The notes below the pieces were generated by a model. That model worked only from the letters and a program-made list of their open reading frames with translations. It had not been told where the DNA came from and searched no databases. Below are positions 45,430 to 54,836 of a stretch of 64,000 nt of DNA, one piece after another. The stretch is taken from assembly GCA_964617355.1 (NCBI GenBank), contig CAZTXP010000005.1:29243-93242 (forward strand). The letters are read 5' to 3'. This DNA is from CAZTDU01 sp964617355 (lineage in GTDB: Bacteria > Pseudomonadota > Gammaproteobacteria > Burkholderiales > SG8-39). Position 1 is the stretch's first letter. Every line of letters begins with the position of its first letter. The position numbers and the translations under genes were made by a program.

Positions 45430-48081
45430 TCAGCGCGAGTAGAAGCGGTAGTTGTTGCGCCCGAGTTCCTTGGCGCGGTACATCGCGGTGTCCGCGCAGC
45501 GCAACAGGCCCTCGGAATCCGCGGCGTCGGTCGGGAACAGCGCGATGCCGATCGACGCGCCGACGCGGAACGCGCGCCCGTCCACCACGCACTCGGGCTC
45601 GAGCGCGCGCAGGATCTTCTCGGCGACCACCTGGCAGTCGGATTCCATCGCGAGGTCGGGGATCACCACCACGAACTCGTCGCCGCCCTGGCGCGCGAGC
45701 GTGTCCGCCTTGCGCACGCAACCGGCGAGGCGTCGCGACACCTCGCGCAGCACGGCGTCGCCGGCGCGGTGGCCGAGCGAGTCGTTCACCAGCTTGAAGT
45801 CGTCGAGGTCGATCAGCATCGCGGCCACGCGCCCGTCGCGCCGCTGCGACGAGTACACCGCCTGCTTCAGGCGGTCGTCGAGCAGGCGCCGGTTCGGCAG
45901 GCCCGTCAGCGTGTCATGGTAGGCGAGGAAGCGCACCTCCTCCTCGCGGCGCTTGGACTCGGTGATGTCGCGCGAGGCGCCAAGCACGCGGCGCGCCACG
46001 CCGTCGCGCCCGCGCACGAACTTGCCCTGCGCAGACACCCAGCGCGTCTCGCCGTCGAGCGTGACGACGCGGAACTCGCAGCGGAAGCTGCCGCCGGTGT
46101 CGATCGCCTGCTTCGCGGCGGCGGCGTAGGCATCGCGGTCGTCCGGGTGGATCAGGTGCCGCAGGTCCGGCCACGCGAGCGTGCGCGGGTCCGGGCGGCC
46201 GATCAGGCCTGAGGGATCGCGCGCCCAGTGCAGCGAGTCGCTGTCGACGTTCCACTCCCAGTAATAGAGGTCGGCGGCGTCGGCGGCGAGGCGCAGTTTC
46301 TCGACGCTCTCGTGCAGCGCGGCGGCGGCGAGCTTGTGCTCGGTGACATCGTGCGCGGTGCCGGTGGTGCCGGTGATCTCGCCCTTCGCGTCGCGCAGCG
46401 GCACCGCGTTGAAGGACAGGTCGACATGGCGGCCATCGCGGCGGAGGTGCCGCGTCTCGAAGTTGTAGACGGGCTCGCCCGAGAGCACGCGGCGGAACAC
46501 CGCGAGATCGCGCTCGGCCAGTTCAGCCGACAGCACCTCGCGCATCGGGCGACCGACCAGGTCGGCCGGCTCGCGCCCGTAGATGCGACGCGACGCGGCG
46601 GCGTTGACGTACGTCCAGCAGCCCTCGCGATCGAGCGACCAGATGAGGTCGTTCGAGGTCTCGACGAGGCTGCGGTACATCGACTCGCGCGAGGCCAGCG
46701 CGCGCTCGGCCTCGCGTCGCGCGGTGATGTCGGCGAACGTGAGGATCAGCGCGCGCGACGGCCGCGCCGGATCGATCGCGCGCGCCTGCACGTGCAGCCA
46801 GACGACGCTGCCGTCGCGGCGGCGCAGCGCGCCGTCGCCATCGCGAGAACGCCCGTCGCCCAGCGCGGCGTACGCTCGCCCGGCGTCGTTCCAGCCTTCC
46901 TCCGACGCGTACAGGTCGCGCATCGAGCGGCCGGCCAGCTCGCCCGGCCCGTAGCCCAGCATCCGCTCCAGCGTCGCGTTGCAGCGCGTGACGACGCGTT
47001 CCTCGAGGAAGGCGACGCCGACCGGCAGCGAATCGAGCAGCAGGTCCTCTTCCCTGCGTACCGCCTGGTAGGCCTCCTCGACGCTGCGCGCGCTGGTGAT
47101 GTCCGCGAACAGGCTTACCGTGCCCCCGGAGGACATGGCCGCGAAGCGGCCCTGCATCCAGCGCCCGTCCGCCAGCCGGTAGGTGCGCAGGTCGCCCGAG
47201 CGGCGGCGCTTCAGGCGGGCGTCGAGCCAGGGCGCGAATTCCCGCTCCGGCTCGTCGCGGACCTCGACCTCGAACGCCGCGCGCGCGATCTCCTCGTACG
47301 ACGCGCCGACGAGTTGCTCCGCGCTGCGCCCGGCGCCGTAGACGTTCGCGTAGAGGTCGTTGCAGATCACCAGCCGGTCGGACTCGTCGAATACCGCCAT
47401 GCCCTCGGGGCAATTGCGGATCGCATCGCGCAGGCGGCCCTCGCTGGCCGCGAGCTCCGCGGACAGGTGCTCGTTCGCAATGCGGTTGCGCAGCAGCTCC
47501 ATGAACCGCCGGTGGATTCCGGCGAAGACCGTGAACCCCGCGATGCCGAAGACCACGACCATGGTCGCCATCAGCTGGTAGGTGCGCCCGGGCTGCATGA
47601 CGACCTGCAGCACCGTCGCGACCAGCGGCAGGCTCATGAAGGCGACGAAGGCGCCCCAGCTCGATCCGTACACGCCAACCGCCCCGATGCCGGTGCCGAC
47701 CACCACGAACACCAGCGCCGCCTGCAGCAAGGGCTCGCCCGGAGGGAACAGCACCACGGCGGCGAACGCCCACATGCTCCCGGCCGCGAGCGAACCGAGG
47801 ACGAAGCGGCGCTCCCAGAGCACCGGATCGCGGCCGGTGGCCGGCGTCCGGGCATAGCGCCAGTGCAGCACGATCCGCGCGAGCGTCACGGCGACCACGG
47901 CGCCGAACCACGCCAGCAGCACGCCCTCGGTGAGCGGCCCCCAGAGGACGAGCATCAGCACCGCCGCGGTGATCAGCGTCGCGAGGTAGGCGGAACGCGC
48001 CGCGTCGTACAGCGCGTCGACGCGAGCGGCGGCCAGGCGCGTGGCGTCCACGCGATCGGGCAGTGGCTGGGGGAAGACCAT
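45430..48081 (-). CDS. Membrane-anchored multi-PAS diguanylate cyclase
   Basis: The 883-residue protein starts with about six membrane segments (to residue about 200), followed by four or five PAS domains (for example SLVETSNDLIWSLDREGCWTY and RDITESKRRE ends) and a C-terminal GGDEF domain. The catalytic motif is an intact GGDEF at about residues 799-803, with an RKAD inhibitory site five residues before it, so it should make cyclic di-GMP and be feedback-inhibited. There is no EAL domain. An upstream GTG (48135) is the alternative start; ATG 48081 leaves the inverted repeat at 48118-48132 in the leader. Confidence 0.9.
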   Translation of the reverse strand: MVFPQPLPDRVDATRLAAARVDALYDAARSAYLATLITAAVLMLVLWGPLTEGVLLAWFGAVVAVTLARIVLHWRYARTPATGRDPVLWERRFVLGSLAAGSMWAFAAVVLFPPGEPLLQAALVFVVVGTGIGAVGVYGSSWGAFVAFMSLPLVATVLQVVMQPGRTYQLMATMVVVFGIAGFTVFAGIHRRFMELLRNRIANEHLSAELAASEGRLRDAIRNCPEGMAVFDESDRLVICNDLYANVYGAGRSAEQLVGASYEEIARAAFEVEVRDEPEREFAPWLDARLKRRRSGDLRTYRLADGRWMQGRFAAMSSGGTVSLFADITSARSVEEAYQAVRREEDLLLDSLPVGVAFLEERVVTRCNATLERMLGYGPGELAGRSMRDLYASEEGWNDAGRAYAALGDGRSRDGDGALRRRDGSVVWLHVQARAIDPARPSRALILTFADITARREAERALASRESMYRSLVETSNDLIWSLDREGCWTYVNAAASRRIYGREPADLVGRPMREVLSAELAERDLAVFRRVLSGEPVYNFETRHLRRDGRHVDLSFNAVPLRDAKGEITGTTGTAHDVTEHKLAAAALHESVEKLRLAADAADLYYWEWNVDSDSLHWARDPSGLIGRPDPRTLAWPDLRHLIHPDDRDAYAAAAKQAIDTGGSFRCEFRVVTLDGETRWVSAQGKFVRGRDGVARRVLGASRDITESKRREEEVRFLAYHDTLTGLPNRRLLDDRLKQAVYSSQRRDGRVAAMLIDLDDFKLVNDSLGHRAGDAVLREVSRRLAGCVRKADTLARQGGDEFVVVIPDLAMESDCQVVAEKILRALEPECVVDGRAFRVGASIGIALFPTDAADSEGLLRCADTAMYRAKELGRNNYRFYSR

Positions 48082-48117
48082 CCTGCCCGAGACGTTAAAC
48101 CAAACCGGGCCGGCGAT

Positions 48118-48132
48118 TGCGTGACTTACGCA
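48118..48132. promoter_or_regulatory. Inverted repeat upstream of the diguanylate cyclase gene
   Basis: TGCGT and ACGCA are separated by five bases, between glcF and the cyclase gene. A regulator site is possible; no good promoter hexamers were seen around it. Confidence 0.25.
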
Positions 48133-48192
48133 CACCGCCTGACGTTGTCTTGCAATGCGTCGAACAGGCGGTTCTTATCCGCGGACGAGCGG

Positions 48193-49419
48193 TCACGCAG
48201 CGCGCCCCAGCGCGTCGTCGACCAGTTCGATCCAGTGGCGCACCGGCGTATCCGTGCCGCCCTGCAAGTGCGCAAGGCAGCCGATGTTCGCGGTGGCGAT
48301 GCACTCCGGCTCGCCGCGCGCGAGCGCGTCGAGCTTGCGTGCGCGCAAGCCCTTGGACAGCTCCGGCTGCAGGATCGAGTAGGTGCCGGCCGATCCGCAG
48401 CACAGGTGTGCGTCGGCCACCGGGGAGAGCGCGTAGCCGCAGCGCTCGAGCAACGCCTCGACGCGCCCACGAAGCTGCTGGCCGTGCTGCAGCGAGCAGG
48501 GCGAATGAAAAGCGACGCGCGTGCCGGTCGCGGGCGATGCGGGCAGCGCGTCCGGCGGGACGACCTCGCAGAGGTCGCGCGTCATCGACGCAATGCGCGC
48601 CGCCTTGTCGCGATAGGCCGGGTCGTGCCCCAGCAGGTGGCCGTACTCGCGCACCGTCGAGCCACAGCCGCTGGCGGTCATGACGATCGCTTCCACCGCG
48701 TTCGACTCGACCAGCGGCCACCAGGCGTCGACCAGCGCGCGCATCTGCGCGCGACCCTCGTCCTGCTCGTTGAGGTGGAAGCGCACCGCGCCGCAGCAGC
48801 CCGCGCCCGGCGATTCGACGAGCGAGATTCCGGCGCGGTCGAGCACACGCGCCGCAGCCGCATTGATCGCCGGCGCGATCGCCGGCTGCACGCAGCCCGC
48901 GAGAACCAGCATGCGCCGCGCATGGCGCGGTGCCGGCCAGACGCCGCGCGGTGCGCCCGCCGGCGGCACCGCCTGCCGCAAAGGCGCGGGCAGCAGCGGC
49001 CGCACCGCACGCCCGAGCGCCAGCGCGGCGCCGAACAATTCGGCGCGCGGCAATGCGAACGACAGTGCGGCGCGCTTTGCACCTTCCCACGTGCCGCGCT
49101 CGGTGCGCTCCTCGACCACGCGCCGCCCGATGTCGACAAGGCGCCCGTACTGCACGCCGGACGGACACGTGGTCTCGCACGAGCGGCAGGTCAGGCAGCG
49201 ATCGAGGTGCAGGCGCGTCTTCGGCGTCACCGGCGCCCCTTCGAGCGCCTGCTTGATGAGGTAGATGCGCCCGCGCGGACCATCGAGCTCGTCGCCGAGC
49301 AGCTGGTAGGTCGGGCACGTGGCCGTGCAGAAGCCGCAGTGCACGCACTTGCGCAGGATGGCCTCGGCTTCGCGCCCTTCCGGCGTGTCGCGGATGAAAT
49401 CGGCGAGCTGGGTCTGCAT
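48193..49419 (-). CDS. glcF: Glycolate oxidase iron-sulfur subunit
   Basis: The 408-residue subunit has two 4Fe-4S binding motifs, CVHCGFCTATCP (C25-C35) and CLTCRSCETTCP (C75-C85), and two CCG-type domains (GAGCCGAVRFH and LCCGSAGTY). With GlcD and GlcE it oxidises glycolate to glyoxylate and passes electrons to the membrane. It is the last gene of hyi-glcD-glcE-glcF and begins five bases after glcE. Confidence 0.95.
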   Translation of the reverse strand: MQTQLADFIRDTPEGREAEAILRKCVHCGFCTATCPTYQLLGDELDGPRGRIYLIKQALEGAPVTPKTRLHLDRCLTCRSCETTCPSGVQYGRLVDIGRRVVEERTERGTWEGAKRAALSFALPRAELFGAALALGRAVRPLLPAPLRQAVPPAGAPRGVWPAPRHARRMLVLAGCVQPAIAPAINAAAARVLDRAGISLVESPGAGCCGAVRFHLNEQDEGRAQMRALVDAWWPLVESNAVEAIVMTASGCGSTVREYGHLLGHDPAYRDKAARIASMTRDLCEVVPPDALPASPATGTRVAFHSPCSLQHGQQLRGRVEALLERCGYALSPVADAHLCCGSAGTYSILQPELSKGLRARKLDALARGEPECIATANIGCLAHLQGGTDTPVRHWIELVDDALGRAA

Positions 49420-49424
49420 CGTGG

Positions 49425-50486
49425 CTAGAACCCCCGGTGCAGGCGACCGGGGTTGAGGATCCCGGCCGGGTCGAACGCGGCCTTCAGGCCGCGATGCAGC
49501 TTTTCGAGCGCCGGCGGCAGCGGCGCAAAGCAGTCGGCGCGGTCGCCGCCGCGAAAGCGCGTGGCGTGCCCGCCGGCCTTCGCCGCCGCCTCGCGGATCG
49601 CCTTGGCATCGCCCTCGCCGCGCAGCCAGCGCAACGCCCCGCCCCACTCCAGTAGCGTGTCGCCCGGCAACGCAAGCGCCGCCGCGGTCGAGCGCACCGA
49701 CAACCGCCACAGCGGTGCGTCGCCGGCAAAGAACGGGTCGCGCTGCTCGCGGATGCCGGCCCAGAACTCCGCGGCGTCCGCCTCGCCGAGGCGCTCGCCA
49801 CCGACGCGCGCGAGTCCGGCGCGCACGGCGCTATCCGCCCCCGAGAGGCGCACCAGCAGCGCACCGTCGCGCCACGCGGTCGCCGAGACCGGCAGCGGCT
49901 GCCCGCCCCAGCGATTCATCGCTTCGATCGCGCGGTCCTGCGGCAGTTCGAGGCGCGCGGTCGCCTCGAGCGGCGGACGCGGCAGCACCTTCAGCGACAC
50001 TTCGAGGACCAGGCCGAGCACGCCAAGCGAGCCCGCCATCAGCCGCGACACGTCGTAGCCCGCCACGTTCTTCATCACCTGGCCGCCGAACGAGAGGTCG
50101 CGCGCGCGGCCATCGAGGAGCCGCACGCCGAGCACGAAGTCGCGCACCGCGCCGGCGGAAGCGCGGCGCGGGCCCGACAGGCCCGCCGCGATGCAGCCGC
50201 CGATCGTGGCGCCGGCGCCGAAGTGCGGCGGCTCGAAGGGCAGCTGCTGGCGCTCGCGCGCCAGCAACGCCTCGAGTTCGGCCAGCGGCGTGCCGCAGCG
50301 CGCGTTGACGACGAGTTCGGTCGGCTCGTAGCCGACGATGCCGGCGTGCGCGCGCGTGTCGAGCACATCGCCACGCAGTTCGCCGCCGTAGAAGTCCTTG
50401 GTCCCGCCGCCGCGCAGGCGAAGCGGCTTGCCCGAAGCGGACGCGTCCCGGATGCGCTCGGCGAGCGCGGCAGCGGCGTCGCCCAT
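49425..50486 (-). CDS. glcE: Glycolate oxidase FAD-binding subunit
   Basis: The 353-residue protein has a vanillyl-alcohol-oxidase-type FAD domain: RLRGGGTKDFYGG (about 22-34), FGAGATIGGCIAAGLSGPRR and GGQVMKNVAGYDVSRLMAGS. It lacks the full catalytic half of GlcD, as GlcE does. ATG overlaps the glcD stop by one base (TGATG), so the subunits are translated together. Confidence 0.95.
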   Translation of the reverse strand: MGDAAAALAERIRDASASGKPLRLRGGGTKDFYGGELRGDVLDTRAHAGIVGYEPTELVVNARCGTPLAELEALLARERQQLPFEPPHFGAGATIGGCIAAGLSGPRRASAGAVRDFVLGVRLLDGRARDLSFGGQVMKNVAGYDVSRLMAGSLGVLGLVLEVSLKVLPRPPLEATARLELPQDRAIEAMNRWGGQPLPVSATAWRDGALLVRLSGADSAVRAGLARVGGERLGEADAAEFWAGIREQRDPFFAGDAPLWRLSVRSTAAALALPGDTLLEWGGALRWLRGEGDAKAIREAAAKAGGHATRFRGGDRADCFAPLPPALEKLHRGLKAAFDPAGILNPGRLHRGF

Positions 50487-51967
50487 CAGAACCGCGGCAG
50501 TTCCGGGTGCGGCAATTGCCCGCCGCGCACGTGCATGCGTCCGTATTCCGCGCAGCGCGACAGGGTCGGCACCGCCTTGCCGGGATTGAGCAGGCCCTTT
50601 TCGTCGAAGGCCCGCTTCACCGCGTGGAAGGATTCGAGCTCGTCGGGCCGGAACTGCACGCACATCTGGTCGATCTTCTCGACACCGACACCGTGCTCGC
50701 CGGTGATCGTGCCGCCGACCTCGACGCACTTGCCGAGCACCTCGGCGGCGAAGGCCTCGGTGCGATGGAGCTGGTCCGGGTCGTTGGCGTCGAAGAGGAT
50801 CAGCGGATGCAGGTTGCCGTCGCCCGCGTGGAACACGTTCGGGCAGCGCAGGCCGTACTTCGCCTCCATCGCGCCGATGAAGTTCAGCACCTCGCCGAGG
50901 CGCTTCTTCGGGATCGTCCCGTCCATGCAGTAGTAGTCGGGCGAAATGCGGCCCACGGCCGGGAAGGCCGCCTTGCGCCCGGACCAGAACTTCAGGCGCT
51001 CGGCTTCGCTGCGCGAGACCTGCGTGCGCGTCGCGCCCGCGCGCACGAACACCGCCTCCATGCGCTCGATCTCGTTCTCGACTTCCTCGGGCGTGCCGTC
51101 GGATTCGCACAGCAGGATGGCCGCCGCGTCGAGGTCGTAGCCGGCGTGGACGAATTCCTCGACGGCGCGGGTCGCGGGCTTGTCCATCATCTCGAGGCCC
51201 GCGGGCACGATGCCGGCGGCGATCACCGCGGCGACCGCGTTCCCCGCCTTCTCGACGTCGTCGAACGACGCCATGACGACCTTCGCGACCTGCGGCTTCG
51301 GCACCAGCTTGACCGTGACCTCGGTGGTGACCGCGAGCAGGCCCTCGGAGCCGATCACGAGCGCGAGCAGGTCGAGACCCGGCGCGTCGAGCGACTCGCC
51401 GCCGAACTGCACCGGCTCGCCCTCGATGGTGAAGCCGCGCACGCAGAGCACGTTGTTCACGGTCAGGCCGTACTTCAGGCAGTGCACGCCGCCGGAATTC
51501 TCGGCCACGTTGCCGCCGATGGTGCATGCGATCTGGCTCGACGGATCCGGCGCGTAGTAGAGGCCGAACGGCGCGACCACGTCGGAGATCGCCGCATTGC
51601 GCACGCCCGGCTGCACGACCGCCGTGCGCGCGAGCGGGTCGACGCGCACCACGCGCATGAACTTGGCCATCGACAGCAGCACGCCGTCGGCGAGCGGCAG
51701 CGCGCCGCCGGAAAGCCCGGTCCCGGCGCCGCGCGGCACGACCGGCACGCCCATCGAGTGGCAGGTGACCAGCACCTGCCGCACCTGTTCCTCGGTCTCG
51801 GGAAGCGCGACGACCATCGGCAGGCGACGGTACGCGGTCAGTCCGTCGCACTCGTACGGGCGCGTGTCCTCCTCCTGCCAGAGCACCGCGCGCTCTGGCA
51901 GGAAGGCGCGCAGCGCGCCGGCCACGGCGCGCTGGCGCGATTCGTCGATGCGGTCGCTTGCGCCCAT
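50486..51967 (-). CDS. glcD: Glycolate oxidase catalytic subunit (FAD-linked)
   Basis: The 493-residue flavoprotein has PRGAGTGLSGGA in its FAD domain, IGGNVAENSGGVHCLKYG, and the C-terminal HAGDGNLHPLILFD and TGEHGVGVEK motifs of the FAD-linked oxidase family. It oxidises glycolate (or D-lactate in relatives) to the 2-oxo acid; neighbours GlcE, GlcF and Hyi favour glycolate. It starts inside the hyi stop (TGATG). Confidence 0.95.
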   Translation of the reverse strand: MGASDRIDESRQRAVAGALRAFLPERAVLWQEEDTRPYECDGLTAYRRLPMVVALPETEEQVRQVLVTCHSMGVPVVPRGAGTGLSGGALPLADGVLLSMAKFMRVVRVDPLARTAVVQPGVRNAAISDVVAPFGLYYAPDPSSQIACTIGGNVAENSGGVHCLKYGLTVNNVLCVRGFTIEGEPVQFGGESLDAPGLDLLALVIGSEGLLAVTTEVTVKLVPKPQVAKVVMASFDDVEKAGNAVAAVIAAGIVPAGLEMMDKPATRAVEEFVHAGYDLDAAAILLCESDGTPEEVENEIERMEAVFVRAGATRTQVSRSEAERLKFWSGRKAAFPAVGRISPDYYCMDGTIPKKRLGEVLNFIGAMEAKYGLRCPNVFHAGDGNLHPLILFDANDPDQLHRTEAFAAEVLGKCVEVGGTITGEHGVGVEKIDQMCVQFRPDELESFHAVKRAFDEKGLLNPGKAVPTLSRCAEYGRMHVRGGQLPHPELPRF

Positions 51968-52746
51968 CAGAGCCAGGGCTTCGCCCAGCCGAGCCCCTCG
52001 AGAGTTCCCTCGAGGGGATTGTATTCGCAGCCGATCCAGCCCGCGTAGCCCAGGCGATCGATCTCCGGCAGCAGCCACGCGAAGTTGATCTCGCCCGTGC
52101 CGGGCTCGTGCCGTCCCGGCACGTCGGCGAGCTGCATGTGGCCGATCCTCGGCAGCAGGCGCTCGACGGTCTTCGCGAGATCGCCCTCGACGATCTGCAT
52201 GTGGAAGACGTCGTACTGCAGGTACGCATTGCGCGCGCCGCTGGCGTCGATCGCCGCCAGCGCGTCGGCGGACGTATTGAGTAGGAACCCGGGTACGCTG
52301 CGGGGATTGATCGGCTCGACCATCAGGTCCATGCCCGCCGACGCCAGTCGCCCGGCGGCGAACACGATGTTCTCCACCAGTTCGTCCATCGCCTTCGCGC
52401 GCGGTACGTCCGACGGTGGCACGCCCGCGAGGCAGTTCATGCGCGGGCAACCCGCGGCACGCGCATACTCGATCGCGCGCTCGACGCCCTCGCGGAACTC
52501 GGCGCGCCGCGAGGGCAGCGCGGCGAGGCCGCGATCGCCCTTCGCCGCGTCTCCCGCTGGAATGTTGTGCAGCACGACCTCCACGCCCGCCGCGCGCGCC
52601 GCGGCCGCCACGTCGGCCGCGCTGCCCGCGGCGTACGGGAACTGGTATTCGACGTAGCGAAACCCTGCCTTCCGCGCCGCCGCGAATCGCTCGAGAAACG
52701 GCTGATCGGCGAATAGAAGCGACAGATTGGCGGCGAGCTTCGGCAT
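51967..52746 (-). CDS. hyi: Hydroxypyruvate isomerase
   Basis: The 259-residue TIM-barrel protein matches Hyi: MPKLAANLSLLFADQPFLERF, EYQFPY, LHNIPAGD, MVEPINPRSVPGF, YLQYDVFHMQ and DVPGRHEPGTGEI with the metal-site Glu, Asp and His residues. It interconverts hydroxypyruvate and tartronate semialdehyde after glyoxylate condensation. It heads the operon with glcDEF; glyoxylate carboligase and tartronate semialdehyde reductase are not in the window. Confidence 0.94.
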   Translation of the reverse strand: MPKLAANLSLLFADQPFLERFAAARKAGFRYVEYQFPYAAGSAADVAAAARAAGVEVVLHNIPAGDAAKGDRGLAALPSRRAEFREGVERAIEYARAAGCPRMNCLAGVPPSDVPRAKAMDELVENIVFAAGRLASAGMDLMVEPINPRSVPGFLLNTSADALAAIDASGARNAYLQYDVFHMQIVEGDLAKTVERLLPRIGHMQLADVPGRHEPGTGEINFAWLLPEIDRLGYAGWIGCEYNPLEGTLEGLGWAKPWL

Positions 52747-52767
52747 CGGGTTAGCATAGCCGGAAAA

Positions 52768-53697
52768 ATGCCGCGCACCCTTCTCCGGGCAGCCGTCGGC
52801 GTCTCGCTCCTCCTCGCGCTCCCACCCGCGCTCGCCTCCGACGCGGCCGCGGCCGCGTGGTGGTTCTGGACCGCCGCGCTCTTCGCCACCGCCTTCGCCA
52901 TCGGCATCTTCGGCGTCCTCGCGGGCGTCGGTGGCGGCGTGCTGTTCGTCCCGATCGTCAGCGGCTTCTTCCCGTTCCACCTCGATTTCGTGCGCGCCGC
53001 CGGGCTGCTGCTCGCGCTGTCCGGCGCCCTCTCCGCCGCGCCCGCGCTGCTGCGCTCCGGACTCGCCAGCATCCGGCTCGGCATGCCGCTCGCGCTCGTC
53101 GGCTCGATCACCTCGATCGCCGGCGCGACCGTCGGCCTGTCGCTGCCGACCGCGGTGGTGCAGACCGCGCTCGGCGCCACCATCCTCGCGATCGTCGTGC
53201 TGATGTGGCGCGCCGGGCGTTCCGAGCAGCCCGACGTTCCGGCCGGCGACCCGCTCGCCACGCTCCTCGGCATGCATGGCGCGTACCACGATCCGGCATC
53301 GGGCAAGGACGTGGCGTGGCGCGTGCACCGCACGAAGGCCGGCCTCGTCGCGTTCGCCGGCATCGGATTCCTCGCGGGGCTCTTCGGCCTCGGCGCCGGC
53401 TGGGCGAACGTGCCGGTGCTGAACCTGCTGATGGGCGCGCCCCTCAAGCTCGCCGTCGGCACCTCGGGGTTCGTGCTGTCCGTCGTGGACACGTCGGCGG
53501 CCTGGGTCTACCTGAATCGCGGAGCGCTGCTGCCGCTGCTCGTCGCGCCGTCGATCGTCGGCGTGATGCTCGGCGCGAAGATCGGCGCGCGCCTGTTGCG
53601 CATCACGCCGGTGTCGGTGGTGCGCCGCCTCGTCATCGGGCTGCTGCTGGTCGCGGGCGCGCGCGCGCTGCTGAAGGGGCTGGGCCTGTGGGCTTGA
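52768..53697 (+). CDS. TSUP/TauE-SafE family membrane permease
   Basis: The 309-residue protein has an N-terminal signal-like segment and about eight membrane segments. The repeated family motif occurs as GVLAGVGGGVLFVPIVS and GFLAGLFGLGAGWANVPVLN. TSUP proteins move sulfite, sulfoacetate, thiosulfate or other anions; the substrate here is open. It is divergent from hyi by 21 bases and overlaps the next gene by 10. Confidence 0.88.
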   Translation: MPRTLLRAAVGVSLLLALPPALASDAAAAAWWFWTAALFATAFAIGIFGVLAGVGGGVLFVPIVSGFFPFHLDFVRAAGLLLALSGALSAAPALLRSGLASIRLGMPLALVGSITSIAGATVGLSLPTAVVQTALGATILAIVVLMWRAGRSEQPDVPAGDPLATLLGMHGAYHDPASGKDVAWRVHRTKAGLVAFAGIGFLAGLFGLGAGWANVPVLNLLMGAPLKLAVGTSGFVLSVVDTSAAWVYLNRGALLPLLVAPSIVGVMLGAKIGARLLRITPVSVVRRLVIGLLLVAGARALLKGLGLWA

Positions 53698-54104
53698 ACG
53701 ACGCACGCGAAGTCACGGCCGAGCAACTCGCGTACGCGCGCTGGATCGACCTCGGCACGCGCGTCGGACTCGCCGCCGTGGTGCTTGCGTTCGCCGCGTA
53801 CCTCGCCGGCTTTTCCGATCCGCTCGTGCCGATGGCGGAGCTGCCGCGCGTCTGGTCGCTCCCGGTCAACGAATACCTCGCGCGGACCGGGCTCGCCACG
53901 GGCTGGGGCTGGATCGCCCACGTCGGCCACGCGGATATCCTCAACGTCGCCGCGGTCGCCTTGCTCGCGCTGGTGACGGTCGCGGGCTACCTGCGCCTCG
54001 TCGCGGCCTACGCCGCGCGCGGCGACCGCCTCTACGCCGTGCTCGCCGTGGCGGAGATCGTGGTCCTCGTCGCCGCCGTCTCGGGGCTGGTGGCGGGCCA
54101 CTAG
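53688..54104 (+). CDS. Small membrane protein encoded with the TSUP permease
   Basis: The 138-residue product has three predicted membrane segments (about 24-44, 82-102 and 112-135) and no recognised catalytic motif. The GTG start lies inside the end of the permease gene (10-base overlap), so it is probably co-translated and may form a complex with it. I do not recognise a named family with confidence. Confidence 0.7.
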   Translation: MGLNDAREVTAEQLAYARWIDLGTRVGLAAVVLAFAAYLAGFSDPLVPMAELPRVWSLPVNEYLARTGLATGWGWIAHVGHADILNVAAVALLALVTVAGYLRLVAAYAARGDRLYAVLAVAEIVVLVAAVSGLVAGH

Positions 54105-54138
54105 CGGCGCCGTCGGCCGCGGTTCGCGGGTCGCGACG

Positions 54139-54167
54139 TTGTCACCGGCCGGCGCGCTCCCTACAAT
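54139..54167 (+). promoter_or_regulatory. Promoter of sodB
   Basis: TTGTCA (54139-54144), a 17-base spacer and TACAAT (54162-54167) form a strong sigma-70 promoter about 40 bases before the sodB ATG. Confidence 0.65.
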
Positions 54168-54206
54168 CCCCGCTCCCCGAACACCGGTCCACCAGAGAGG
54201 CCTTCC

Positions 54207-54788
54207 ATGGAACACACCCTTCCCGCCCTGCCGTACGCGATGGACGCGCTCGCGCCGCACATCTCGAAGGAGACCTTCGAGTTCCACTACGGCAAGCACC
54301 ACCAGGCCTACGCCACGAACCTGAACAACCTGATCAAGGGCACCGAGTTCGCCGAGTCCTCGCTCGAGGACATCGTGAAGAAGTCCTCCGGCGGCATCTT
54401 CAACAACTCGGCGCAGGTGTGGAACCACACGTTCTTCTGGAACAGCATGAAGCCGAACGGCGGCGGCAAGCCCTCGGGCGCGCTCGCCGCGGCGATCGAC
54501 AAGAAGTGGGGCTCGTTCGACGCCTTCAAGGAGGCGTTCGTGAAGAGCGCCGTAGGCAACTTCGGCTCGAGCTGGACCTGGCTGGTGAAGAAATCCGACG
54601 GCAGCGTGGACATCGTCAATACCTCGAACGCCGCGACGCCGCTCACCACCGCCGACAAGCCGCTGCTCACGATCGACCTGTGGGAGCACGCGTACTACAT
54701 CGACTATCGCAACGCGCGTCCCAAGTTCGTCGAGACCTTCCTCGCGAGCCTCGCGAACTGGGACTTCGCGGCAAAGAACTTCGGTTGA
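54207..54788 (+). CDS. sodB: Iron superoxide dismutase
   Basis: The 193-residue enzyme converts superoxide to oxygen and hydrogen peroxide in the cytoplasm. Metal ligands are H27, H74, D157 and H161 (HYGKHH, VWNHTFFW, DLWEHAYYIDY). Q70 just before VWNH is the Fe-type outer-sphere residue, so iron rather than manganese is expected. Length is standard. Confidence 0.96.
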   Translation: MEHTLPALPYAMDALAPHISKETFEFHYGKHHQAYATNLNNLIKGTEFAESSLEDIVKKSSGGIFNNSAQVWNHTFFWNSMKPNGGGKPSGALAAAIDKKWGSFDAFKEAFVKSAVGNFGSSWTWLVKKSDGSVDIVNTSNAATPLTTADKPLLTIDLWEHAYYIDYRNARPKFVETFLASLANWDFAAKNFG

Positions 54789-54836
54789 TCGCCGACGGGG
54801 GATCGGGAGCACGAGCCGCCTGGTTGGTGTTGGTTG